Shown in pieces: positions 40,576 through 49,021 of a stretch of DNA of 64,000 nucleotides. The stretch comes from JACDAE01 sp963744875. Lineage in GTDB: Bacteria > Chloroflexota > Ktedonobacteria > Ktedonobacterales > Ktedonobacteraceae. Location of the stretch: assembly GCA_963744875.1 (NCBI GenBank), contig CAVUVQ010000009.1:186001-250000 (forward strand), in the 5' to 3' direction. Position 1 is the stretch's first letter. Each line of letters begins with the position of its first letter. The notes under the pieces are model-generated. The model was not told where the DNA came from. It saw only the letters and a program-made list of their open reading frames with translations, and searched no databases. A program made the position numbers and the translations under genes.

Positions 40576-41700
40576 CTATTCCTGAGAGGAGATCACAGGC
40601 ACTTTAGCAATGGCCTGTTCGTTAGGAGTGTGCTGAGAAATTTGGGTTTTGCCGAATGTTTTGCCTTGAAGAGCAGCGATCAGAGGGTCAAGATGAGTAT
40701 GCTCAAGAGGCAAAACGGGAATCTGCCGATTCCGCTCAGCTTGCTGGATAGAGACGACGTACTTGAACACTGCCTGATCAACGCGGCGCAGGTTTTCTTC
40801 TGCCAGGGCGGCTCGCTGGTAACGAACAAGCAGATTATTCAATGCACTTGCGATCTGCCAGAGCATATTATCACGTGCCAGTGGCGCACGAGTTCGCAAA
40901 TAGCCGTTCGCCACAGCCACATGAGTTTGCAGGATTTGCTGTATACCTTCATCAAGCTCTTGCTTCTGTTCGGCAATCTCATGTTGCAGTTGGGCAACGA
41001 ACTCCGCACGATCCGCACGCCTGATAGCCTTACGCATGATGGAAGCCAGGATGTAAGCAACACCGGCGACAAGGAACAGCGTACCAATAGGTCGCGCAAT
41101 GATAATCAGGAGACGATTGTGCAGATCTTCGTTAAGGGTCGCTGTATGAGGCATGTAGATGAGCGTGCCAAGGATAGACATAGCACTCATGGCAGCGACA
41201 AGGAAGATACTACGCAGAGGTAACAATGAAACAGCCAGGAGTTCTACAATGACGTACATATCATATCCTTGCAGGGTTGTTTCATCGAACGGGACGGTCG
41301 TGAAAAGTGCAATAGTCAAGATCAGAAAACCCCCCAGGCTGACCAGAATTCCTGCCGCAAAGGTATATCCTGACCGATTGAGCACCAGCGCGAAGATAGA
41401 CGTAACAGCCAGTCCCAGATCTAGCAAGAAGTATGCGTGACCGGGGGCCAGGAAGCAGGCTGGAAGCAGCAAAATGACCGTGACGGTAAAGAAAAACAAA
41501 ACGTTACTGCTCAATTGAGATTGACGCACCGCTTCGCGGTGTGCAAAGTCAGCACTCGCGGGAGCCTCTGGAATAGCAGTGAGTGCATTCCAGAAGTGGA
41601 TCAGACGATTTCTCTTGTTCGATCTAGATCCCAGTATCGTGGGAAGAGATCGCTGATCTTTGAACAACTGACGATCATCAGGTATGGTAGTATTTGCCAT
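40576..41700 (-). CDS. Membrane protein with six helices and a coiled-coil tail
   Basis: 374 residues, not assigned to a named family. Residues 1-65 are polar; six hydrophobic helices occupy about 68-230; then a charged helix (RRADRAEFVAQLQHEIAEQKQELDEG) and a further cytoplasmic helical region of about 130 residues follow. The layout resembles a sensor kinase input module but no histidine-kinase or cyclase domain is present. AAGGAGG lies upstream of ATG 41700. It is 200 bases upstream of the PKS on the same strand, so co-expression is possible but unproven. Confidence 0.6.
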   Translation of the reverse strand: MANTTIPDDRQLFKDQRSLPTILGSRSNKRNRLIHFWNALTAIPEAPASADFAHREAVRQSQLSSNVLFFFTVTVILLLPACFLAPGHAYFLLDLGLAVTSIFALVLNRSGYTFAAGILVSLGGFLILTIALFTTVPFDETTLQGYDMYVIVELLAVSLLPLRSIFLVAAMSAMSILGTLIYMPHTATLNEDLHNRLLIIIARPIGTLFLVAGVAYILASIMRKAIRRADRAEFVAQLQHEIAEQKQELDEGIQQILQTHVAVANGYLRTRAPLARDNMLWQIASALNNLLVRYQRAALAEENLRRVDQAVFKYVVSIQQAERNRQIPVLPLEHTHLDPLIAALQGKTFGKTQISQHTPNEQAIAKVPVISSQE

Positions 41701-42370
41701 TGATTGAAAGACCTCCTTAGCCAGGAGAAAGAAATCCTGGGGCTTGCGCCCTCATTCCCTTCCATCCCTTTTTAGCATGTGATTAAATGACGTTGAATAG
41801 CTGTTTTTTTAGCTCACCCTTACTACAATATGTCTAGTCATCAGTAGCTTATAGCGAAGCTTCCCAAGAGACCTGAAGCCTGATGAGTGATGCGATAAAT
41901 AGAACTACCCATTTGATAAATAGGCAGTGTATACTAATAAATGTACTTGCCATGCTTCAGACATATGCTAGCAGTCTGGTAGACATAGGCGAGGCATAGA
42001 TGAGCTCCTTTTTACGAATGAGTGCATCCCTCCTTCAATTTTTCTGATGCACAAATCTTTACTGTATTTACAATAATTTATGTTTTCTCTTCTAGAGGAA
42101 TTATAGCATATGATTAAGACAATGTATATATCTTTTCTATTATTAGCACTATATAGCTATAGACATAATATATAATTATTTTATGTTCACACATACAATT
42201 AAGGCATTCTCATCAAAAAGCTCCTCAGTAAAGATGCATTTAGAGGTTGTGATGCAGGAAGTATAAAGAGATAAGATGAGCATACGGTAGCTTTCATTGT
42301 TCAATTTAGACGAACCCTCAAAACACAAGAGTAGAATGTTGCACAGTTTCCTTAAGCACCTGATGCGACA
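41701..42370. other. AT-rich intergenic region without recognised features
   Basis: A 670-base gap with no convincing coding frame, RNA gene, promoter or repeat. It is clearly richer in A and T than the surrounding genes, especially around 42060-42200. It could hold promoters for the minus-strand membrane-protein gene. Confidence 0.4.
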
Positions 42371-43267
42371 TCATCCCTTGACGCTGCCCGTTCCCCAACC
42401 GCTACGCCAATAGTGTTGCAGGAATACGCACCCAAGCAGGAGGGGGATTGTCGAGACCAACGCCCCAGGTATCGCCAGGAAGCGGGCGTTCGTTAAGCCC
42501 ACCGTGATCGGGAACAACTGCTCATTGTTAAGCATGATCAACGGCAAAAAGTAGTTGTTCCAGATGGCTACGAACTGGAAGAGGAAAATCGTCACCAGCG
42601 CAGGCATCATCAAACGCATAATGATGCTGAAGAAGATGTGGAACTCTCCTGCGCCATCCATGCGAGCTGCCTCACGCAGTTCATCGGGCACCGCTGCCGC
42701 AGCATAGATACGCGAGAAGTAGACACCAAAGGGGCTAACGATACCAGGCAAGAGCACAGACCAGTACGTATTAGTAAGGTTCAAGCTACTCATCAGCAGG
42801 AACAATGGGAGCGCCAGGGTCATGCTCGGTACAAGGACGGAACCTAAGATGATGGTGAAGATGAAGTTGCGACCCGGAAAGATATATTTAGCCAGAGCAT
42901 AGCCGGCCATACTCGCCAGCACGGTGCCAACGCCTGCTCCAATACCTGCATAGATAAATGTATTGAGCAGCCAGCGTGCAAAGATCGAATTATTGTAGGT
43001 GAAGAGAAATCGTACGTTCGTAAATAAATGGAAGTGCGGGGCAAACCAGAAACCGAATGTAGTTGCCAGCTCCTGCCCGGTCTTGCTGGCAGATACAATC
43101 AACCAGAAAAAGGGCATGATAAAGTAAAGCGTGCACACAATGAGGAACGTCATCGCTCCCAGGCGACCGAGATTGAAGCCCTTCGGGCAAGGGCGTCTCT
43201 GAACAGATCCCGTAATCTCCTGTCCAGGGGTGGCTGACTTCGTGATGGAAGCAATTGGTTGACGCAT
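42371..43267 (-). CDS. Orphan sugar ABC transporter permease, MalG type
   Basis: 298 residues with six hydrophobic helices and the EAA loop (ELREAARMDGAGEFHIFFSIIMRLMMPAL). Family: CUT1 inner-membrane permease, normally paired with a MalF-type permease, a binding protein and an ATPase. None of these is adjacent here. It differs from the permease at 5057. AGGAG lies ahead of ATG 43267. It may be a relic of a lost operon or work with partners coded elsewhere. Confidence 0.88.
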   Translation of the reverse strand: MRQPIASITKSATPGQEITGSVQRRPCPKGFNLGRLGAMTFLIVCTLYFIMPFFWLIVSASKTGQELATTFGFWFAPHFHLFTNVRFLFTYNNSIFARWLLNTFIYAGIGAGVGTVLASMAGYALAKYIFPGRNFIFTIILGSVLVPSMTLALPLFLLMSSLNLTNTYWSVLLPGIVSPFGVYFSRIYAAAAVPDELREAARMDGAGEFHIFFSIIMRLMMPALVTIFLFQFVAIWNNYFLPLIMLNNEQLFPITVGLTNARFLAIPGALVSTIPLLLGCVFLQHYWRSGWGTGSVKG

Positions 43268-43576
43268 GGAAATTTACTCCTATTTTTTAAAAGAGTCACC
43301 ACACAATTCTCTTAAGAAGGTCTTCCCCTGGTAATGTATCCCCTTTTCATCTACCAATTATATGGGACGGCGTGTCCTACCGTCAAAATTAACTGCAAGA
43401 TTATCACCGCTGGTTCTGTGATGAGTATGCCTATAAAATAGAAGAAAAGATACAATCAACAGCCAGAAAGGCTGAAAGCTTCCGCTCAGCTTTGATTTGC
43501 TGTATACTGAAAAAGATTGCACCACGTCTTACAAAAGACTATAGCACGCAATCCCATTTTTGAAAGGATCACCATT
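43268..43576 (+). promoter_or_regulatory. Intergenic region with candidate extended -10 promoter
   Basis: TATACT at 43503-43508 is preceded by TG one base before it, an extended -10 box, placed 69 bases upstream of the small membrane-protein gene. A TTCCGC at -35 spacing is weak. The rest of the 309-base gap shows nothing recognisable. Confidence 0.35.
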
Positions 43577-43747
43577 ATGGTAAAGACAATACAGGATACT
43601 ATAAAAGAACCCATTGAGATCGTTGATCAGCCGGAAGAAACAATTGATGGCAAGGGCTTAAATATCTGGCTACTTGTTCCAGTCGTGCTGGCTGCTGCTG
43701 TGGGCATCTTTTTTGTGATCAGCCGCATTCTTAGTAAAGAGGCATAA
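43577..43747 (+). CDS. Small single-pass membrane protein
   Basis: 56 residues: a polar N-terminal half, a single helix (WLLVPVVLAAAVGIFFVI) and a short basic C-terminal end (SRILSKEA). AAAGGA lies 8 bases upstream of ATG 43577. No family recognised. It stands alone and ends 36 bases before the convergent SDR stop. Confidence 0.55.
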   Translation: MVKTIQDTIKEPIEIVDQPEETIDGKGLNIWLLVPVVLAAAVGIFFVISRILSKEA

Positions 43748-43783
43748 AGCCAGCACTGTTCCTTGATTAAGAAAAACATGCTA

Positions 43784-44545
43784 CTACTGAGCTGTTTTTC
43801 CACCATCAATAGCAAGAACCTGCCCCGTAATATAGCTGGCAGCCGCTGAGGCTAAAAAGAGGACAGCGGGTGCCAGTTCGCCGGGCTGGCCGATGCGTTT
43901 CATAGGCATAGTAGCGACAATCTGGGCTTCTGCGCGATCTAAAATAGCCTCGGTCATACGTGTTCTGAACATACCAGGGGCAATACAATTTACACGAATG
44001 CCGCGCGTCGCCCACTCTATAGCCAGCGCACGCGTAAGATTCACAACGGCTGCTTTACTGGCGTTGTACCCAATAGTGTTTAATTGACCACCGCTCATGC
44101 CAGCAATAGATGCAACGTTGACAATCGTTCCACTCTGCCGTTCAAGCATATGACGCCCCACGATCTGTGACATTAAAAACGTCCCGGTAATATTTGCCTC
44201 TAACACTTGATGCCAGCGCTCCAGAGGCATACTTTCAGCAGGTGCCCCCCAGGTTAAGCCTGCATTGTTCACCAGCACATCGATTTTGGCCGTTTGCGCA
44301 AGGCATTGCTGGACAGTCTGTTCAACGGAGGTGGCATCAGCGACATCACAGACAAATGTATGCACAGTCATGCCCTGCTCTTTTAGCGTACGTGCAGCTT
44401 CCGCCAGCCATTGTTCGCGGCGAGCCGTAATGACGACGGTCGCGCCTGCCCGACCAAATGCCTCGGCAATCTCGAAGCCGAGACCGCGTGATCCACCCGT
44501 CACGAGAACTACTTCGTTCGCAAAATTGAAGGTTACAGTACTCAT
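43784..44545 (-). CDS. Short-chain dehydrogenase/reductase, FabG-like
   Basis: 253 residues. Cofactor loop TGGSRGLG near residue 17, NNAG at 89, catalytic Ser in NVASIAGMSGG, and YNASKAAVVNLTRALA with Tyr and Lys; the end is SYITGQVLAIDGG. TARREQ after the second strand favours NADP(H). It resembles 3-oxoacyl-ACP reductases and gluconate-type dehydrogenases, so the substrate is open. AGAGG sits upstream of ATG 44545. Confidence 0.88.
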   Translation of the reverse strand: MSTVTFNFANEVVLVTGGSRGLGFEIAEAFGRAGATVVITARREQWLAEAARTLKEQGMTVHTFVCDVADATSVEQTVQQCLAQTAKIDVLVNNAGLTWGAPAESMPLERWHQVLEANITGTFLMSQIVGRHMLERQSGTIVNVASIAGMSGGQLNTIGYNASKAAVVNLTRALAIEWATRGIRVNCIAPGMFRTRMTEAILDRAEAQIVATMPMKRIGQPGELAPAVLFLASAAASYITGQVLAIDGGKTAQ

Positions 44546-44663
44546 CAGCACCTCTTAACGTTTGTTATATATATGTACACAGTCTTATATTACCACCCAA
44601 AAATTTCTTCAGCTTGCATCCAGTTATTTCTGCATGCTATGATCACAAAAACGAGGTTTTCAG

Positions 44664-46115
44664 ATGGTCGCGAGAAACACAGCCATACAATTTAATATGA
44701 GTAACGATGACAGGAGGCGGGTGGAGCACCTTCCCTGGCATAAGCCATTGGAAGAATGGCTGGAGGCTGGTGTAGAATTATTAATTGTACGCCGGGGTGA
44801 ATCGCGCCATCCAGTCGTCTTTGTTGAGTGTGGTGGCGTCCGCTATGCGATCAAGGAGACGACGCCGCGCATGGCCGAACGCGAGATACGCATCTTATAT
44901 GAAGTTGAGCATCGCGGAATACCTGCTCTCAGTCCCAGTGGCAGTGTTATTGTACCCGAACCACCAATCGCGCTTGATGTTCCCAAAATTGGAGGCGTTA
45001 AGCAATACATTAGCGGTGACCGTGGATATACCATTACGCGCCTCGCGCCTCGCGTCATCCCACACGTGCTACTTTATCGCTTGCCTCTGAATAAACGTAC
45101 CAAGCAACGTCTGCTTTCAGCGGTTGCGGTACTCATGATTGAACTTCATGAACATGGTGTTTACTGGGGAGATCCTTCACTTGCCAATGCATTGATCCGC
45201 ATTGATGGGCGACGCATTCTGGCAATTATGGCCGATGCGGAAACATCGGAGCTGTTTCCTGGTCCAATCAGTGATGGTTTACGCGAGCAGGATCTCATGC
45301 TCTTTAGCGAGTCGCTGGCATGGCAAGCTGAAGATCTGCGTCAGGCACGTGGATTGCCGGAAGATGTACAGGTGCTGGACGATAACGATTTCCACTATTT
45401 TGAACGTCGCTACCGTGCGCTTAGAAGAGAGCATACACGTGTAGCCGCCACGCCACATTTCACGACACTCTACCAGGCCGAGCAGTTCCTGCAAGGACTT
45501 AATCGACTGGGTTTCTCGCTGCTCACGATGAGTGGACATACGCTACAAAATGTCACCACCGTTTTGCCTGGCTGGTATCAGAAACAAATTTACGAACTAC
45601 TGCATATTCACGTGCCACGCATCTACGCACGCCGCTTTTACAACTTAATCCTGGGTCATCAGGCAATCATGAGTGAGCACGAGCAACGCGATATCACTCT
45701 GGAAGAGGCGGCCAATGATTGGTATACCCACTACCATTTGCCAGCCATTCTACTGCTGCGCCGCCACCTGACCAGTGAGCAGGATCCGATGCAGGAATAT
45801 TTTGCGGTGATGCAGCATAAGTGGGATATGAGCAAAAAAGCCGGCTATGAAGTTCCATTGGAAGATGCGATTCTCGACTGGTCGATGCAACAGGCTGACA
45901 CGGGAAAATTGGGTGCAGTCGATCCCGCTGCTGTTGCTACGTGGTGGCGTGACCGGGAATCGGTTGCTGGCGTTCTGGAACCTGAGATGCTTCCGGCTGA
46001 GGATCTGGAACCTCTCTTGTCGACCAATGAAAGGCCACTTGTACGTTTGAATCAGCCGGAGTTGGAACAGAAACTACCTGATATTTTGGGAAAAAGCCAG
46101 CAGGGAGATGAATAG
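44664..46115 (+). CDS. DUF4032-type kinase-like protein
   Basis: 483 residues. The N-terminal part, ELLIVRRGESRHPVVFVECGGVRYAIKET, resembles the ATP-binding start of a lipopolysaccharide-kinase-like fold, with Lys of AIKET as the candidate ATP lysine. HEHGVYWGDPSLANALI resembles a catalytic loop (GDPSLAN) and IMADAETSE the metal-binding Asp segment. These fit DUF4032 proteins known from Actinobacteria, of unknown function. The C-terminal half has no recognised domain. GAGG precedes ATG 44664. Divergent from the SDR. Confidence 0.65.
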   Translation: MVARNTAIQFNMSNDDRRRVEHLPWHKPLEEWLEAGVELLIVRRGESRHPVVFVECGGVRYAIKETTPRMAEREIRILYEVEHRGIPALSPSGSVIVPEPPIALDVPKIGGVKQYISGDRGYTITRLAPRVIPHVLLYRLPLNKRTKQRLLSAVAVLMIELHEHGVYWGDPSLANALIRIDGRRILAIMADAETSELFPGPISDGLREQDLMLFSESLAWQAEDLRQARGLPEDVQVLDDNDFHYFERRYRALRREHTRVAATPHFTTLYQAEQFLQGLNRLGFSLLTMSGHTLQNVTTVLPGWYQKQIYELLHIHVPRIYARRFYNLILGHQAIMSEHEQRDITLEEAANDWYTHYHLPAILLLRRHLTSEQDPMQEYFAVMQHKWDMSKKAGYEVPLEDAILDWSMQQADTGKLGAVDPAAVATWWRDRESVAGVLEPEMLPAEDLEPLLSTNERPLVRLNQPELEQKLPDILGKSQQGDE

Positions 46116-46118
46116 TCT

Positions 46119-46491
46119 TTACTCAACCTTCTTAGCCAGGTCAGGTCTTTTCGAATAGTCGGTAATCCCCAACCTGTTGCCAAAGGGATCCTCGAATTCT
46201 GCGGCCAGCCCTGTATTGATCTCATAGGGTTCAGAGAGGAAAACGACACCTTTCTCTTTTAGCATGACATAAGTTGCTTTTACATCGTCCACTTCAAACA
46301 GGATCGAAGGTCTGGTATTGGGATGATTTCTGAGGATGATAGCGGCTTCTTCTTTTCCGACACGAAAGGCGAGCAAGCCATAGGAGGAGAAGTCGAACTT
46401 TACGGGCAGGCCCAGGACATTTTGATAGAAACTCACGGCCTTTTTCGAGGTCATTGGCTGGTAAGAAAATGTTGTCGTAGTTTTTTAACAT
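46119..46491 (-). CDS. VOC (glyoxalase/bleomycin-resistance) family protein (frameshifted)
   Basis: About 123 residues after correction. The gene opens MLKNYDNIFLPANDLEK and, with four instead of five As at 46441-46445 (T5 on the plus strand), continues AVSFYQNVLGLPVKFDF, the VOC consensus. The second half has ILFEVDDVKATYVMLKEKGV and FEDPFGNRLGI. The fold binds metal ions in enzymes such as glyoxalase, or drugs in resistance proteins. AAAGG precedes ATG 46491. Likely function: small-molecule enzyme or binder, unspecified. Confidence 0.8.
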
Positions 46492-46541
46492 ATTGCGGCA
46501 AACCTTTCTTTAAGTCACTTGACACCAATTTGGCTATTGAA

Positions 46542-46624
46542 AACGTGGGTAGGGGCGTCACCTTGCGTCATTTTTTCCGAAATTGTTGGAGTCAATGACG
46601 CAAGGTGACGCCTCTACCCACGTT
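46542..46624. repeat. 31-base inverted repeat, GTAGGG family
   Basis: Arms at 46542-46572 and 46594-46624 are complementary with one mismatch around a 21-base centre. The arm contains GGGTAGGGGCGTCACCTTGC. It lies 27 bases after the recA stop and could form its terminator. Confidence 0.85.
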
Positions 46625-46650
46625 GGGATCGAATGAGACTAAACAGAGTA

Positions 46651-47775
46651 TTACTCTTCGGTGGTAACCAACTCGTCACCGGCATCATCATCGTCATCTT
46701 CGACGCCTTCAACTTCACCAGCTTTGAAGGTGATGATATTGCTACGAATCTGATCCTCAATTGCTGTGGCGACATCACTGTTCTGACGCAGGAACTCTTT
46801 AGCGTTCTCACGGCCCTGACCAAGGCGGATATCACCGACAGTGAACCAGGCGCCACTCTTTTTGACCAGCCCCATCTCCAGACCAAGGTCGATCAGACCA
46901 CCCTCGCGCGAAATACCCTCGCTGTACATGATATCAAACTCAGCCGTTTTGAAGGGAGGCGCAACCTTGTTTTTTACCACACGCACACGTGTGCGGTTGC
47001 CCATCACATCCTGGCCTTGTTTGATTGAATCGGTACGACGAATGTCGAGGCGCACAGATGCATAGAATTTGAGGGCTTTACCACCGGCAGTCACTTCCGG
47101 ATTGCCGAACATAACGCCGACCTTCTCACGCAACTGGTTGGTAAAGATGACAGAAGTATTGGAAGTGCTGATCGCACCCGTCAACTTACGCATGGCCTGG
47201 CTCATCAGACGGGCCTGCAAGCCAACATGGGAGTCGCCCATCTCGCCTTCGATTTCAGCACGCGGCACGAGGGCAGCGACCGAGTCAATGACGATGACAT
47301 CGAGTGCGTTACTGCGGACCAGGGAATCGACGATCTCCAGTGCCTGCTCGCCGGTATCAGGCTGAGAGATCAGGAGGTTATTGGTATCAACGCCACAACG
47401 AGCTGCATAGACGGGGTCAAGGGCATGCTCTGCATCAACAAAAGCTGCATAACCGCCCGCACGTTGTACATTGGCGATGATATGTTGGCAAAGCGTCGTT
47501 TTACCGGAGGACTCAGGACCATAGATCTCTGTAATACGTCCGCGCGGAATACCGCCGACGCCCAATGCCAGATCTAGAGCAATTGAGCCAGTTGGGATCG
47601 CTTCAACCTGCACTTTCGCAGATTCTCCCAACTTCATGATTGCGCCTTTGCCAAAACGCCGTTCGATCTGGGCGAGCGCCAGGTCTATAGCCTTCTCACG
47701 CTCGGTCATGGCTACATTGGCAGTGCCATTGCGCTCTACTGAAGCGGCTTTCTCTTTTTTACTACTCATTCGCAT
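46651..47775 (-). CDS. recA: Recombinase RecA
   Basis: 374 residues, DNA-strand exchange protein and SOS co-protease. Walker A is GPESSGKTT, Walker B is LDVIVIDSVAAL, and the L1/L2 region contains GDSHVGLQARLMSQALRK-like and NQLREKVGVMFGNPEVT stretches. It ends in an acidic tail (EDDDDDAGDE), typical of bacterial RecA. Two starts are possible, ATG at 47775 or 47769, both without a strong ribosome site. A candidate promoter lies 65-100 bases upstream. recR follows upstream on the same strand at 311 bases distance, so recA is likely a separate unit. Confidence 0.97.
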   Translation of the reverse strand: MRMSSKKEKAASVERNGTANVAMTEREKAIDLALAQIERRFGKGAIMKLGESAKVQVEAIPTGSIALDLALGVGGIPRGRITEIYGPESSGKTTLCQHIIANVQRAGGYAAFVDAEHALDPVYAARCGVDTNNLLISQPDTGEQALEIVDSLVRSNALDVIVIDSVAALVPRAEIEGEMGDSHVGLQARLMSQAMRKLTGAISTSNTSVIFTNQLREKVGVMFGNPEVTAGGKALKFYASVRLDIRRTDSIKQGQDVMGNRTRVRVVKNKVAPPFKTAEFDIMYSEGISREGGLIDLGLEMGLVKKSGAWFTVGDIRLGQGRENAKEFLRQNSDVATAIEDQIRSNIITFKAGEVEGVEDDDDDAGDELVTTEE

Positions 47776-48086
47776 TGTTCAACAGGGCGTAAGGTGAGAT
47801 TGTGTTGCAACCATCCCGTCTACCCCGCATTCCTCCTTGTTATGATACGTCTAAAAGGTTTGCAATTGTCAATCAATTCTTATCTTACACATGGCAACAG
47901 GAATACGATGCCAGATGACATCGCTTGCCACACATTTTCTTATCTACGCACCTATTCTGTGGCAGGGACTAAAAAACGGAAATCAATCAGGAAAGTCCTG
48001 CGCTGAAATGCCCTCCCCGGCTATTTCTCAAAGTAGAACAAGAGTACCATAATTAACTCTACATGTCAAGCAAAAAAAGCATCATG
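47776..48086 (-). promoter_or_regulatory. recA upstream region with candidate promoter
   Basis: On the minus strand TTGACA (47872-47867) and TATCAT (47847-47842) lie 19 bases apart, which would give a leader of about 60 bases for recA. A GAACAAGAGTAC sequence at 48043-48054 differs in one base from a GAAC-N4-GTTC SOS box, but it is far from the promoter and is weak evidence. Confidence 0.4.
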
Positions 48087-48698
48087 TTACAGATCGCGGC
48101 GTCCCTCAATGGCACGACTGAGCGTTCCTTCATCGGCGTATTCCAGATCACCGCCAATCGGTAGGCCGCGTGCTAGACTCGTCAAGCGAAGATTGGGTAG
48201 CGAGAGCTTTCCCTTGATGTCCTTCTTAATAGAATCAGCCGTATAATCGCCCTCGAAACCTGGATTCGTTGCCAGAATGACCTCACGGATCTTGCCCGTC
48301 TCCAGGCGGCGCAGGAGTTCGTCGATACGTATATCTTTATGGCCGATCCCATTCATAGGGGAGAGTGCGCCGTGGAGCACATGATAGAGTCCTTTATACA
48401 CTCCTGTCTTCTCCAGTGCCAGCACATCGAGCGGCTCCTCCACGACACAGATAGCTTCCTGATCGCGTGTGGGATTACTGCAGATCGGGCACGGATCGGT
48501 CTCTGTAATATTGAAACAGCGCGAACAAAAGATGATGCTCTCTTTGACGCGCACGATAGCATCGGCCAGGCGGTGTGCCTGGTCGCTGGGGCTACGTAAC
48601 ACAAAAAAGGCCAGCCGTTGTGCCGTTTTGACGCCGACACCTGGCAGCTTCGAGAACTCTTCAATCAAAGCCGCCACTGGTGGTGCAATATCACTCAT
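48087..48698 (-). CDS. recR: Recombination mediator RecR
   Basis: 203 residues. Helix-hairpin-helix at the N-terminus (FSKLPGVGVKTAQRLAFF), a four-cysteine zinc finger (CSRCFNITETDPCPIC) and a Toprim domain (ICVVEEPLDVLALE, ATNPGFEGDYTA) with the C-terminal LTSLARGLPIGGDLEYAD motif. It works with RecO and RecF to load RecA at gaps. Starts 4 bases after the YbaB gene's stop, in the conserved dnaX-ybaB-recR order. Confidence 0.97.
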   Translation of the reverse strand: MSDIAPPVAALIEEFSKLPGVGVKTAQRLAFFVLRSPSDQAHRLADAIVRVKESIIFCSRCFNITETDPCPICSNPTRDQEAICVVEEPLDVLALEKTGVYKGLYHVLHGALSPMNGIGHKDIRIDELLRRLETGKIREVILATNPGFEGDYTADSIKKDIKGKLSLPNLRLTSLARGLPIGGDLEYADEGTLSRAIEGRRDL

Positions 48699-48702
48699 TT
48701 TT

Positions 48703-49005
48703 TTAGAACAGTCCAGGTATCCTCATACCGCCGGTGGCACTGTTGACAAGCTTCTGCTGCGCGTCAGTTGCCTTATCAAAGGCATCTTTGGCAGCGGCTT
48801 TCACCATGACCTCCAGATCGATAATATCATCCGCACTAAACGCTTCAGGATCAATCTTGACGCTGGTGATCTCAAACTTTCCGCTCATCGTGATGGTTAC
48901 CGCACCACCACCAGCGGTCCCGGTAAAATCAGTAGCTTCCAACTCTTCCTGCATCTTCACCAATTTTTGTTGCATTTTCTGCATTTCTTTCATGTTAAAA
49001 CCCAT
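48703..49005 (-). CDS. YbaB/EbfC nucleoid-associated protein
   Basis: 100 residues with the YbaB pattern: a long N-terminal helix (NMKEMQKMQQKLVKMQEELEA), a small beta sheet (GTAGGGAVTITMSGKFEITSVKIDP) and a C-terminal helix. These dimeric proteins bind DNA loosely. AGGAGAGGAG precedes ATG 49005. Sits between dnaX and recR as in most bacteria, 16 bases after dnaX. Confidence 0.95.
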   Translation of the reverse strand: MGFNMKEMQKMQQKLVKMQEELEATDFTGTAGGGAVTITMSGKFEITSVKIDPEAFSADDIIDLEVMVKAAAKDAFDKATDAQQKLVNSATGGMRIPGLF

Positions 49006-49021
49006 GGTTGATCTCCTCTCC

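Noticed and set aside
40432..41223. 263-codon plus-strand frame opposite the six-helix membrane protein
   Set aside because: It is the antisense of a convincing coding region and encodes no recognisable domain.
42060..42200. Origin of replication or plasmid origin in the AT-rich gap
   Set aside because: No DnaA-box cluster, iterons or dnaA/rep gene were seen.
48043..48054. SOS box (GAAC-N4-GTTC type) for recA
   Set aside because: One mismatch and a distance of about 270 bases from the recA start make it too weak to annotate as an operator.
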